NCBI RefSeq assembly: GCF_003240585.1
Contig: NZ_PCDP01000070.1
Location: 1-47,493, forward strand
Reading direction: 5' to 3'
DNA: 47,493 bases
Source: Arminella tubonensis
GTDB taxonomy: Bacteria > Pseudomonadota > Alphaproteobacteria > Rhizobiales > Rhizobiaceae
Part shown: piece by piece, positions 25,922-33,889 of the stretch
How the letters are laid out: the number at the start of each line of letters is the position of its first letter
Position numbering within the stretch: the stretch's first letter is position 1
Notes under the pieces: generated by a model
What the model saw: only the letters and a program-made list of their open reading frames with translations
Told to the model about the DNA's origin: nothing
Databases searched by the model: none
Program-made: the position numbers and the translations under genes

Positions 25922-26665
25922 TCAGGCGTTCGGTATCCTATGACGTACGACGCCCGCCGGGCGATCGTGCTCGACGACGTGTTCGGCCACTCGACCAAAG
26001 AGGAAGCCAAGCCCTCCCCAGACGATCAATTGCATCAATGCAGCGTGGAGGCGGAATTCGAACAGGAGACCTCTGGGGAAATCGCGGGGCGTTTCCGATA
26101 CCGCAGGCATGATCGTCATCAACACGGCCGCAAGCGCGACCAACAGGCCGGTCGCTATTGCGAGCGACAATGCCATCCCCATCCGCCGGCGTATCCGGAA
26201 GGCGATCCAGACCGACGCGGCCATGCACACGGCCGATGCGAGGATCATGACGAAATAGAGTTCCGTCCTGACGCCGATCGTCTCCGCGCTCCCGACACCA
26301 GGCGGGCTTGCCGGGTACTTGAGCTGGGGAACCAGTACGAGGGCGACGTAGCCGGTCAGGGCGAGCGTCCAGACGGCCGACCGCGGCCGGACACTCAGAC
26401 GGCCATGAAGGAAGGCCATCCCTATCGCAAGGAAGCCACCGAGCGCCGTGCAGTATGCGGCGACGCCCGTGAAAAGACCGGCGTTGCGTTGGGTGCTCCT
26501 AGAGATCGTGCCCTTCTCGACAGCCGCATGCTTGTGAGCACCGCCCTCCTCCAGGGAGATCGCGCGTTCAATGGTGGGTTCGGCGTAGACGCGTGCGAAC
26601 GAAAAGGCGAACAGCGCGACAACCAGTCCGGACAGCAGTCCTGCGAACAGAAGTCTCTGAATCAT
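25922..26665 (-). CDS. cbtA: Cobalt transporter subunit CbtA
   Basis: A 247-residue inner-membrane protein starting MIQRLLFAGLLSGLVVALFA. About six hydrophobic segments can be counted, with the CbtA features ALSLEEGG-like acidic/His loop (EEGGAHKHA), a central GTISRSTQRNAGLFTG and LVPQLKYPASPPGVG. CbtA with CbtB is a predicted cobalt importer, usually found under B12 control. Here it precedes a kinase gene and lies opposite a cobalt-type hydratase operon, pointing to cobalt supply for that enzyme. It starts 10 bases after the cbtB stop. Confidence 0.88.
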   Translation of the reverse strand: MIQRLLFAGLLSGLVVALFAFSFARVYAEPTIERAISLEEGGAHKHAAVEKGTISRSTQRNAGLFTGVAAYCTALGGFLAIGMAFLHGRLSVRPRSAVWTLALTGYVALVLVPQLKYPASPPGVGSAETIGVRTELYFVMILASAVCMAASVWIAFRIRRRMGMALSLAIATGLLVALAAVLMTIMPAVSETPRDFPRGLLFEFRLHAALMQLIVWGGLGFLFGRVAEHVVEHDRPAGVVRHRIPNA

Positions 26666-26675
26666 GACGGTCGCC

Positions 26676-26885
26676 TCAGTGGCATGGAAAGCCGAGCAGA
26701 TGCCGGCCGTCGTGGACGAACTCATGAACGGCGTCGCCCTGGATGAGCGACGTCGCGCCCTGCTCCGCACCCACGAAGTACAGGGCCATCAGCAGAAGGA
26801 GGCCGGCGAAGACGGTCCACGAGAGCAGTTCCTGAGGGGAGATCGGCGACGGACCTGGTGCTGGGTGGACGACTATGTGGGTCAT
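26676..26885 (-). CDS. cbtB: Cobalt transporter subunit CbtB
   Basis: A 69-residue protein with one transmembrane helix (LLSWTVFAGLLLLMALYFVG) and the typical CbtB C-terminus HEFVHDGRHLLGFPCH, whose His and Cys residues are likely cobalt ligands. The length fits the family. It is the first gene of the leftward arm cbtB-cbtA-kinase-FixJ. The ATG at 26885 is preceded by AAGGAA. I looked for a B12 riboswitch upstream and saw no B12-box, so control may instead come from the neighbouring two-component pair. Confidence 0.9.
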   Translation of the reverse strand: MTHIVVHPAPGPSPISPQELLSWTVFAGLLLLMALYFVGAEQGATSLIQGDAVHEFVHDGRHLLGFPCH

Positions 26886-27064
26886 CTTCGAATTCCTTTA
26901 TACGGGGTGGAAATCACAGCCATCAGACCACATTCACCTGGCGCCGTTTATCGAAACCGTCCGATTGCGCGCGCCGTCGCCGCCCGTCACTGCATCGCAC
27001 GAATTCGAAAGATCGGCCGGCCATGCACTTCTAGTCTCCCTCGAGAAACCTTTTGGAGGATCGG
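26886..27064. promoter_or_regulatory. Divergent control region of the cobalt/hydratase module
   Basis: This 179-base gap must contain the promoters of both arms. It holds a 9-bp inverted repeat, TTCGAATTC at 26887-26895 and GAATTCGAA at 27001-27009. The left copy overlaps the cbtB ribosome site and the right copy lies about 56 bases before the hydratase operon. GGAGG at about 27055-27059 serves the rightward gene. No clear -35/-10 pair or riboswitch was seen. Confidence 0.4.
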
Positions 27065-27415
27065 ATGAAGTCCGCCCATGCACCAACCAGAAAAGTCGAT
27101 GGCGTCGTGCCCGCCTTTGGCGAGCTGCCCATCTTCGCGGTCGGACAGTCGGTCAAGGTCTCGAACCGTGCACCCGTTGGCCACTACCGCGTCCCGACCT
27201 ACCTGCGTGGCAAGACAGCCATCGTAGAGGCGATCATGGAGCCGAAGGCGGTCAACAACGAAGAAGAGGGGTTCGGCCGCAACGCGGGAGCAGTTCGCCA
27301 CTACTATCGAATTGCCGTGCCGATGACGTCGATCTGGAGTGACTACGCGGGTTCGCCCGGCGACGGCCTTCGGATCGAGGTGTTCGAGACATGGCTGGAA
27401 GGAGTTTCACGATGA
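27065..27415 (+). CDS. Nitrile hydratase beta C-terminal domain/thiocyanate hydrolase alpha-like subunit
   Basis: A 116-residue protein matching the SH3-like C-terminal half of the nitrile hydratase beta chain: FAVGQSVKVSNRAPVGHYRVPTYLRGK is diagnostic, followed by the Tyr-rich RHYYRIAVPMTSIWSDY and VFETWLEGV. As a separate polypeptide it corresponds to the alpha subunit of thiocyanate hydrolase (ScnA) or to the split beta chain of three-subunit nitrile hydratases. GGAGG precedes the ATG. Its stop overlaps the start of the metal-binding subunit gene (ATGA), so subunits are made in fixed proportion. Cytoplasmic. Confidence 0.85.
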   Translation: MKSAHAPTRKVDGVVPAFGELPIFAVGQSVKVSNRAPVGHYRVPTYLRGKTAIVEAIMEPKAVNNEEEGFGRNAGAVRHYYRIAVPMTSIWSDYAGSPGDGLRIEVFETWLEGVSR

Positions 27416-28080
27416 GCGGGCACGAACACGAAGACCACGGCCATGATGATAACCGTGATCATGACCACGCTCCGATCGTCGCGCCGGAAGCGCCCGGATA
27501 CTACGACGTCATGGAGACTGCGTTTCAGGAACTGATGATCGAAAAGGGCTACTTCACCGCTGGCGAAATCCGGCGGCAGATCGAGGTGCTCGATTCCCGC
27601 AACCCGGCATTAGGTGCGAAGGTTGTCGCTAGAGCATGGCTGGACCCAGAGTTTAAGGGCCGCCTGCTGGAGAACGGCAGGACGGGCTGCGAGGAACTCG
27701 GCATCACCTTCTACGACGAAACCCAACTGATCGTGCTTGAGAACACATCGGAGGTCCACAACCTCATCGTGTGCACTCTCTGTTCCTGCTATCCGCGGCC
27801 GGTCCTGGGGCTTCCACCCGACTGGTACAAGCTGAAGCCTTATCGGGCGCGTGCGGTCTACGAACCGCGGAAGGTGCTCGAGGAGTTCGGCACGAACATC
27901 CCAGACGACGTCGAGATCCGCGTCAGCGACTCCACCGCCATTCAGAGGTATTTAGTCCTACCGATGCGTCCGGCCGGGACGGACGGTCTCGACGAGGAGC
28001 AGCTCGCCGCCCTCGTCACCCGCGACGCCATGATCGGCGTCATCCAGATCCAATCGCCAACCCAGGGAGTTGCGGCATGA
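27412..28080 (+). CDS. Cobalt-type nitrile hydratase alpha/thiocyanate hydrolase gamma-like catalytic subunit
   Basis: A 222-residue catalytic subunit. The metal claw VCTLCSC (Cys121, Cys124, Ser125, Cys126) has Thr at the position that marks cobalt enzymes (iron enzymes have Ser). The surrounding YPRPVLGLPPDWYK, LVLPMRPAGTDG and EEQLAALVTRDAMIG follow the family closely. The first 20 residues, HEHEDHGHDDNRDHDH, form a His/Asp-rich extension absent from ordinary alpha subunits; it may collect cobalt in place of a separate activator protein, none of which is seen nearby. The start at 27412 is fixed by AAGGAG and the ATGA overlap with the previous gene. Whether nitriles, thiocyanate or something else is the substrate is not visible. 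Confidence 0.9.
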   Translation: MSGHEHEDHGHDDNRDHDHAPIVAPEAPGYYDVMETAFQELMIEKGYFTAGEIRRQIEVLDSRNPALGAKVVARAWLDPEFKGRLLENGRTGCEELGITFYDETQLIVLENTSEVHNLIVCTLCSCYPRPVLGLPPDWYKLKPYRARAVYEPRKVLEEFGTNIPDDVEIRVSDSTAIQRYLVLPMRPAGTDGLDEEQLAALVTRDAMIGVIQIQSPTQGVAA

Positions 28081-28409
28081 CCGGCAGCGAACAATTTGTA
28101 AAGCGATTGCCGAACGACATCGGCGGGCTCGAAGCACCGAAGATCGAAAGAGTGGAGCACGAACTGCTGCCATGGGAGAAACGGTGCCACGCGTTGGCGG
28201 ACGTCCTCGACTTCCACAAGATCATCAACACAGAGGAGAAACGACGCGGCGTCGAATCCTTGGGGTCCGACCTGGTCGGCAAGCTTTCCTACTACGAGAG
28301 ATGGATTGCCGCCTTCGCGAATATCGCCTTCCAGAAAGGTCTGCTCACGCCCGAGGAATTGGCGATGAAGATGGACGCCGTGGAGGCGAGATGGGCGTCG
28401 CACGCCTAG
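28077..28409 (+). CDS. Nitrile hydratase beta N-terminal domain/thiocyanate hydrolase beta-like subunit
   Basis: A 110-residue protein equivalent to the helical N-terminal half of the nitrile hydratase beta chain: NDIGGLEAPKIERVEHE, PWEKRCHALADVL, then SYYERWIAAFANIAFQKGLLTPEEL. It completes the three-piece enzyme. The order here is C-half, alpha, N-half, unlike scnBAC and unlike common nitrile hydratase operons. ATGA overlap (28077-28080) couples it to the alpha gene, and its end overlaps the start of the channel gene. Confidence 0.85.
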   Translation: MTGSEQFVKRLPNDIGGLEAPKIERVEHELLPWEKRCHALADVLDFHKIINTEEKRRGVESLGSDLVGKLSYYERWIAAFANIAFQKGLLTPEELAMKMDAVEARWASHA

Positions 28410-29089
28410 GGGTGGGTGGTACGCCATCGCGCAAATGCTTTGTCGAGGACGATGCGACCGTTTCGCTGTTCCGTCGGTCGCTGGCGGAAGGCGTGGGCAC
28501 GGCGATGCTGATGATCGCGGTCGTGGGTTCAGGTCTTCACGATGGCAGCTCGCAATCGTCGTCAGCGATGGCGATCGCCGGCAGTCTGATCGGCTTGATA
28601 CTGGCTTTCGGTGCGGTGTCGGGCGGACACTTCAATCCGACGATCACTTTGCTGCAGTGGGCCATGGGGAGAAGACGGCTGGATTGCACGGTCTGGTACG
28701 TTACGGCTCAGATCGTAGGAGGCGTGGTCGGTGCGCTGGTCTCGACGGTCATCTTTTCTGAGGCGCCCGGACTGCCAGGTTCGCAATTCCCCGCTATCTC
28801 GTTACTGGCGAGCGAGGGAGTGGCTTCGTTCGGCCTGATGACCGTAGTATTCTGTTGCTCGCGAAGCACGAACAAATTCGTGGGTCCGTTCGCCGTGGGC
28901 CTGTGGTTGATGGCCGCTATCCTATCGACCCCGACAGGATCTATCGCGAACCCTGCGGTGGCGATCAGTCTGCTCGCCACGCCCGCGAGCGCTTCGGTGG
29001 TCGCCGCGACGCTTTTCGTGATCGTTCAGATTGTCGGAGGAGGCCTTGCCGCACTGACGGTAGCGACGATCTATCCCGATGGAGGTTGA
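28391..29089 (+). CDS. Aquaporin-family (MIP) channel with altered filter
   Basis: A 232-residue membrane protein with six hydrophobic helices and the two half-helix motifs of the MIP family: GGHFNPTITL (NPT instead of NPA) and GSIANPAVAIS. The second motif normally continues as NPAR, whose Arg forms the selectivity filter; here it is Val, so a wider or less polar pore is expected, perhaps for small uncharged solutes rather than water. The ATG at 28391 overlaps the end of the upstream subunit gene by 19 bases. Alternative later starts exist, but the first helix begins only near residue 30. It is the fourth gene of the hydratase operon and may carry substrate or product (ammonia, a nitrile or amide). 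Confidence 0.85.
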   Translation: MGVARLGVGGTPSRKCFVEDDATVSLFRRSLAEGVGTAMLMIAVVGSGLHDGSSQSSSAMAIAGSLIGLILAFGAVSGGHFNPTITLLQWAMGRRRLDCTVWYVTAQIVGGVVGALVSTVIFSEAPGLPGSQFPAISLLASEGVASFGLMTVVFCCSRSTNKFVGPFAVGLWLMAAILSTPTGSIANPAVAISLLATPASASVVAATLFVIVQIVGGGLAALTVATIYPDGG

Positions 29090-29090
29090 A

Positions 29091-29606
29091 ATGCGAAAAC
29101 TCACTGCGGTGGCCTCAGGCATTGCCGCGATCGGCCTATCGGTTGCCGCGGCAGGTGGCGCGACCGAAAACGTCTCACCGATCTACGGCGTCAGCCTTCC
29201 GGAGGGATACCGCGGCTGGCAGATGATCACTGTCGCCCACGAGGCAGGCAAGAACAACGATATCCGCGGCATCCTTGGAAACGACATCGCCGTGAAGGCG
29301 TTCCGCGAGGGGACGCGACCCTTCCCCGATGGATCGGTGATCGCCCGTCTGGCCTACGTCTACAAGTCGTCTCCGGAGAACGACGCGGTGTTTCCGACGC
29401 CACAGTCCTTCGTCGCGGGCGCCCCCACGAACGTTCAGATCAGCGTGAAGGACTCGAAGAGGTACGCAGAAAGCGGAGGCTGGGGATACGGTCAGTTCGA
29501 GAACGGCGTCGCCAACCAGAGCGAGCCCCTCTTGAAGTCCTGTTTTGCCTGCCATACGAGACTGGATCGCTCAAAGGACCTCGTGTTCAGCCAATATTCT
29601 CCGTGA
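29091..29606 (+). CDS. Cytochrome P460 family protein, exported
   Basis: A 171-residue periplasmic haem protein with a Sec signal (MRKLTAVASGIAAIGLSVAA). The mature part shows the P460 layout: YRGWQMITVAHE, the ISVKDSKRYAESGGWGYGQF block and a single CFACH haem-c motif near residue 150. True P460 has a Lys cross-linked to the haem and oxidises hydroxylamine; candidate lysines exist, but the cross-link cannot be predicted from sequence. GGAGG precedes the ATG at 29091, one base after the channel stop. Placement in this operon suggests it handles a nitrogen product or nitric oxide. Confidence 0.85.
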   Translation: MRKLTAVASGIAAIGLSVAAAGGATENVSPIYGVSLPEGYRGWQMITVAHEAGKNNDIRGILGNDIAVKAFREGTRPFPDGSVIARLAYVYKSSPENDAVFPTPQSFVAGAPTNVQISVKDSKRYAESGGWGYGQFENGVANQSEPLLKSCFACHTRLDRSKDLVFSQYSP

Positions 29607-29683
29607 GGTTTGGACATCGTTCGCCGCCGCTGCAAATAAATTCGTTCCAGCGATGGCCCTCCCCAGCACTGTTGGTTTTAGTT

Positions 29684-29992
29684 TTACTTCCCGAGCCAGC
29701 GATACTCCTCGATGGAAGCCTTGCCGGACTTCTTGTCGTACAGGCAGATCATGCTGACGTTCGTCTTCACCTTCCCGCGGCCCATCGCTCCCTTGAGCAA
29801 GATGGCGATCTTACCAACGGAATCGTCGAACACGACGGGTGTTGACGCCTCCGGCGTGTCCAGCCCCGACAGTCCGATGCATGTGCCGTTCGCCTTTGCA
29901 AACAAGGCATTCCAGGCACCGTCACTCGACGCGAAGGCCTGTCCGCCGACCAGGAAAGCGATAGCGGTAGCCAAAACTGTCTTGGGCATCAT
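29684..29992 (-). CDS. Small exported protein of unknown function
   Basis: The start at 29992 (or the next Met) gives about 102 residues with a Sec signal (TVLATAIAFLVGGQAFA, cleavage before SSDG). The mature part contains two Cys (TCIGLSG and MICLYDK), which may form a disulfide, and ends in IEEYRWLGK. I do not recognise the family. AAAGGA lies upstream. It points toward the P460 gene and its promoter lies in the gap shared with the MscS gene. Confidence 0.65.
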   Translation of the reverse strand: MMPKTVLATAIAFLVGGQAFASSDGAWNALFAKANGTCIGLSGLDTPEASTPVVFDDSVGKIAILLKGAMGRGKVKTNVSMICLYDKKSGKASIEEYRWLGK

Positions 29993-30145
29993 GGTGCAAA
30001 TCCTTTGTACGATTATCAATTCGGCGGGCCGCCTTGTCAGTCCATAGCAAGGCGAAAGGATGGCGCCGACCCTCTCCTTTGGGCTGTTTGGCCGCATGCG
30101 GGGGCGTCGTAGCGTGACTTAAACGGGTCAAGTGAGGGAGAGTTC

Positions 30146-31651
30146 ATGGTCAGCTTTACGCATTTCGTCCAAGACCCGATCGCACAGTTCGCGGCGCTTG
30201 TGGCCCTGGCCTTGATTGCGCGCATTCTTGCTCGTGGGCATTCGGGAACCCGCTTCTCCGCCAATGTGGTTTTCTTCGCCCTCCTTACCGTCCTTCTCGT
30301 CTCCAATAGCGTTGCACCGTGGATCGGCGACACGACGGCAGAGGACCTGACCCACCACATATTCATCGGACTTGCAAAGGCGACCTGGTGGATTGGCGGC
30401 GCCATGACGCTGGTTAGCGGGGTACGCCTCTTCCTGATTTTCGAGCGCAAGCCGAGAGAGGGCCGGCTGATCCAGGATCTGCTTGTCGGACTGATCTATT
30501 CAGGTGCGGCACTTGCCGTCATCGCGTTCGTCTTCAGCCTGCCGGTTGGCACGTTGATTGCCACATCAGGTGTGTTCGCCATCGTTCTCGGTCTAGCTCT
30601 TCAAAGCACTTTGAACGACGTCTTTTCCGGTATCGCGCTCAATCTCGGAAGGCCCTACACGGTAGGCGACTGGATAGCCTTGGAAGACGGCGTCCAAGGC
30701 CGCGTCGTCGAAACGAACTGGCGCGCCACGCACCTGCTCAACAACACGAACGACCTCATCATCGTTCCGAACAGCGCGCTGGCAAAAGCCCGCTTGACGA
30801 ACCTGACTGGGACGGACGAGATACATGGCGCCACGATCACCGTTCGACTGCTGCCTACACGTCCGCCGGCCGTCGTCGAAGAGGCCATGAAAACCGTGTT
30901 GTTGAGTGCCAACTGCATTCTCACGTCCCCTCCTCCGTCAGTTTCGATCGTCGGTGTCGACTCCTCGGCGATCGAGGTCGAACTGGCATTTAAGGTGTCA
31001 AACCTTTCGCGCGCGTCGGCAGCCAGGAATGAGATTTATGATCTCGTCTTCAGACATGCGAAGGCCGCAGGTCTCCAACTTGGCGCCCCTCACGGCGCAC
31101 AGGCCGACGCCATCCAGAGTTCGGATGGCATCAAGCACCCTGGAACGGCGTGGCGATTGCTGAACTCGATTGCTCTGTTCTCCACGCTCACGGAAGACGA
31201 GATGGAAAGCCTTGCCGCCAGCATGAAGCGTCTCACCTTCAAGAAGGACATGGTGATCGCACCGCAGGATGCCTCGATGACCTCATTGATGATCGTGCGT
31301 AGCGGCGTTGTCGTGGTGGAGAAGCAAACCGAAGAAAGCTGCGAGGAGCTCACGCGTCTCGCTCCCGGCGACTTGTTCGGAGAGCGTGGTGTCCTGATGG
31401 GAACGCCGGAAACCGCTCGAATTCGGGCGCTCACATTTGTCGTCGTATACGAGATATCGAAAGATCATCTGGCGACCGTGATGCACGATCGGCCATCGCT
31501 TTCGGACGAACTCGGTCAGCTCCTTGCGAAGAGAATGCAGTCGGAAGAGCATTTAGGGACCGGTCGTGACAAGGAAGCGTCCGGTCAGCCTACCTCTTTG
31601 GCGGAGCGCATCCGGCACCTCTTCGAAGTGCCGCATACACTAAAGAAATGA
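30146..31651 (+). CDS. MscS-type channel with C-terminal cyclic-nucleotide-binding domain
   Basis: A 501-residue inner-membrane protein. Four hydrophobic segments in the first 150 residues are followed by the MscS core (GVFAIVLGLALQSTLNDVFS, then GRPYTVGDWIALEDGVQG and LIIVPNSALAKARLTN). Residues about 345-470 are a cNMP-binding fold with LAPGDLFGERGVLMGTPETA. The phosphate cassette of the best binders has R-x-A; here it reads TARIRA, which is compatible. Such fusions are nucleotide-modulated small-conductance channels. The start is the first ATG after GAGGGAGAG. It stands alone. Confidence 0.9.
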   Translation: MVSFTHFVQDPIAQFAALVALALIARILARGHSGTRFSANVVFFALLTVLLVSNSVAPWIGDTTAEDLTHHIFIGLAKATWWIGGAMTLVSGVRLFLIFERKPREGRLIQDLLVGLIYSGAALAVIAFVFSLPVGTLIATSGVFAIVLGLALQSTLNDVFSGIALNLGRPYTVGDWIALEDGVQGRVVETNWRATHLLNNTNDLIIVPNSALAKARLTNLTGTDEIHGATITVRLLPTRPPAVVEEAMKTVLLSANCILTSPPPSVSIVGVDSSAIEVELAFKVSNLSRASAARNEIYDLVFRHAKAAGLQLGAPHGAQADAIQSSDGIKHPGTAWRLLNSIALFSTLTEDEMESLAASMKRLTFKKDMVIAPQDASMTSLMIVRSGVVVVEKQTEESCEELTRLAPGDLFGERGVLMGTPETARIRALTFVVVYEISKDHLATVMHDRPSLSDELGQLLAKRMQSEEHLGTGRDKEASGQPTSLAERIRHLFEVPHTLKK

Positions 31652-31734
31652 TGCTTGGGACGCTACTGTATGTCGGTGGTGCGCGCGTCGGAACGCTTGG
31701 ATTTGAACCGACGTATGCGCAGAGGACGCGTTGC

Positions 31735-32116
31735 CGGCGCTCGTGCCTATAGGTGCAGCACTTCTTGTGATGAAGACACCCGATCCCCAATGCTTTAAAT
31801 CCGGTCGTGATTTTGCCGCGTGGATTGGTTTGACGCCGAAAGATCATTCGAGCGGCGGCAAAAGGCGGCTCGGTGGACGCATGCGGGTGACGAAGCCCTG
31901 CGAAGTGTGCTGGTGTCTGGCGCCACGAACGTGGTTCGACACGCCCGTCTGGGTCGAGGCCAGATCTCGCCATGGCTCATGGCGTTGATCAAACGCAAAC
32001 CCGCAATGCTGGCGGCCGTCGCTCTTGCCAACAAAATGGCTCGCATTGCCTGGAAACTACTCGTCAGCGGCGAAGCTTATTCCGGATATTCGGCATCTCG
32101 ATTAGCGGCTGGGTGA
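31735..32116 (+). mobile_element. IS110-family transposase remnant
   Basis: The C-terminal part of an IS110/IS116 transposase is spread over two frames. One gives FKSGRDFAAWIGLTPKDHSS and GGKRRLGG; the other gives GDEALRSVLVSGATNVV and SPWLMALIKRKPAMLAAVAL up to 32116. The change of frame comes near 31890. The N-terminal RuvC-like half is missing, so the element is dead. Confidence 0.8.
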
Positions 32117-32784
32117 ACTAACCCCGCCTTCATCGCTGACACATCTTGCAGAAGGACAGGTAGATGGTGTGATCGATCGGTCCAAGACGAGAGACAATCC
32201 GTAAGTCGCAGAGGCTTTCAAAGCCGCTGAAGTGTTAGGAACCCTCGTTGCGGAAACCATCTTGGCCAGCGGTCATATGCAGCCGCATCAACAGGCCGGA
32301 CATATGAGCGCAAGCGATCAGATCACATATTACCTATCCCCTTGTGAGAAGGAGACCGTCCACATATGCGACTTGCGATAGATAACAGTGGCCTATCGTT
32401 TGCAAGGAACACGACATTAAACGCACCTACTCCCAGATCGACATGGATGAACATCGTCGATATCGGTCACCGCAACCCTGGCAAAACTCGAAGTAAACCC
32501 TGACTTCCCGGCCTTCGGCCAAGGCGGGTGACTCTGTTTTCGAAATCAGAACCCACGGTCCGGTATCGATTTCGCGGTATTAGGTAGCGACTGCCACCAG
32601 CTATCACTTCGACATTATTGGGTTCGTCTTTCAACCCGTGAGGCCCTATGACGGGATCAATATGGTCGACAAGCCTTGTTGTCGAATGCTTGAGGCTGTG
32701 TCCGAATCCCTCCACGCTCCTGGGACGAGCGGGTAGTTCTTGAATTTGTTCTAAAAGAACATATATGTATACAAATAGGTCAAT
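32117..32784. other. Gene-poor stretch after the IS110 remnant
   Basis: No intact gene is seen. It holds one copy of the 100-base repeat (32477-32574). After it, a plus-strand stretch ending near 32735 (reading YHFDIIGFVFQP further up) could be the tail of a lost gene that I cannot identify. The 30 bases before the HTH gene are AT-rich, a likely promoter. Confidence 0.4.
32477..32574 (+). repeat. 100-base direct repeat, copy 1
   Basis: This segment matches 44345-44451 almost base for base, with a few short indels. It begins CCTGGCAAAACTCGAAG and ends GGTATCGATTTCG. In the other copy it forms the last codons of a protein gene plus its downstream flank; here no gene reads into it. Similarity fades beyond both ends. 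Confidence 0.85.
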
Positions 32785-33117
32785 ATGAGAAAGCGAACGT
32801 TTATGTCCAAGAGCTCCACGTCGCTTGAAGTACTAACTGACGCAGCGCTGATTGCGCTGGAAACACTTGGCTCTCATCTGCGCACCGCCCGCGAGCGTAG
32901 AGGAGACAGCCTGAAGACCATGGCCGCGAGGATGGGGACTTCGATCCCTACGCTGCGCAGGATGGAAGCGGGCGATGCAAAGGTGTCGATAGGTGTTTAC
33001 GCGGCGGCGCTTTGGATCTTTGGGAAGTCTGAGCAGCTAGCTGAAATTCTCAAGCCTGGCGAAGACGAGTACGCCACGATGCTCGACGTGAACCGGGCGA
33101 GCCGAAAGAGAGGGTAG
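32785..33117 (+). CDS. HipB-like helix-turn-helix antitoxin
   Basis: A 110-residue protein with an XRE-type helix-turn-helix: LGSHLRTARERRGDSLKTMA, then MGTSIPTLRRMEAGD. The residues after it (VYAAALWIFGKSEQLAEIL) match HipB-like partners of HipA kinases. The Met at 32803 is a second possible start. The next gene begins two bases after its stop. As the partner toxin is truncated, it may survive only as a DNA-binding repressor. Confidence 0.85.
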   Translation: MRKRTFMSKSSTSLEVLTDAALIALETLGSHLRTARERRGDSLKTMAARMGTSIPTLRRMEAGDAKVSIGVYAAALWIFGKSEQLAEILKPGEDEYATMLDVNRASRKRG

Positions 33118-33118
33118 C

Positions 33119-33889
33119 ATGGGCGACTTCCGAGGAAATTTTCTTGCAGTCTGGTATCTCGAAAACCCGCTCGAGCCGCGCCTCGTTGGGCGGGTGAAGC
33201 TCGAGGCGAGCAATCGGAGGTGCCTTCTTGAACTGGATGACGAGTGGAGGCGTTCGGGGTTCCCCCTCTCTCCGGACCTCACCCATGACAAGAAGCTGCA
33301 TGCTCCCTTGAAGGACATGGTGGCTCCTGGCGCAATCGAAGACGCCATGCCCGATCGCTGGGGTGAGCGCATGATTAGGGTCGTCTCACGCCCCTCGCGC
33401 GTGAGCCCCCTCGACAAGCTCTGGTATGCGGGCGACCGCCGTTTCGGTGCGCTTGGGATGTCTTCCAGCTTTGACAAGTATAGTCCCGTCGACGAACAGC
33501 CACTCATGAGTTTGGATTCCCTTCAGGAAGCGGAGGCGCTGATTGCACGCGTCCTCGAGCGTGAACCTCTTAGCGAACGAGAAAGACAGCTCATTGCCAG
33601 CGCCGGCAGTATGGGCGGCGCCCACCCCAAGATGCTGATCGACGATGATGGGGAAGAGTGGATCGCCAAGTTTCCGCGTGGCAGCAACGTGGATCAACTC
33701 CTTGTCGAGCATGCCTGCATGGAGTTGGCCCGTCGAGCCGGACTATACGTCGCATCGTCACGGGTCATTCCCGGCGGTACAGCGGAATTGTTCATACGGG
33801 GATATCCCGTCACGAACCCGGCGGCGCTGCAGCAATTCGCGCCGGTGCGGAACGTCTCTGACGTCTGCCTTCCTTGCCGTTTACAATGA
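33119..33889 (+). pseudogene. HipA-like Ser/Thr kinase, truncated
   Basis: The 256-residue frame carries the N-terminal subdomain and first half of a HipA kinase: LVGRVKLE, FPLSPDL, AMPDRWGERMI, then LIASAGSMGGAHPKMLID (the ATP-loop Ser region) and WIAKFPRGSNVD. After AELFIRGYPVTNP the sequence leaves the family; the C-terminal catalytic segments (the NTDDH-like and DLAPAYD-like motifs) are absent. HipA proteins are about 400-440 residues, so roughly 40 per cent is lost. The kinase cannot be active in this form. Confidence 0.8.

Noticed and set aside
26886..27064. B12 riboswitch upstream of cbtB
   Set aside because: CbtAB genes are often under cobalamin riboswitches, but the gap is only 179 bases and no B12-box or matching helices were seen.
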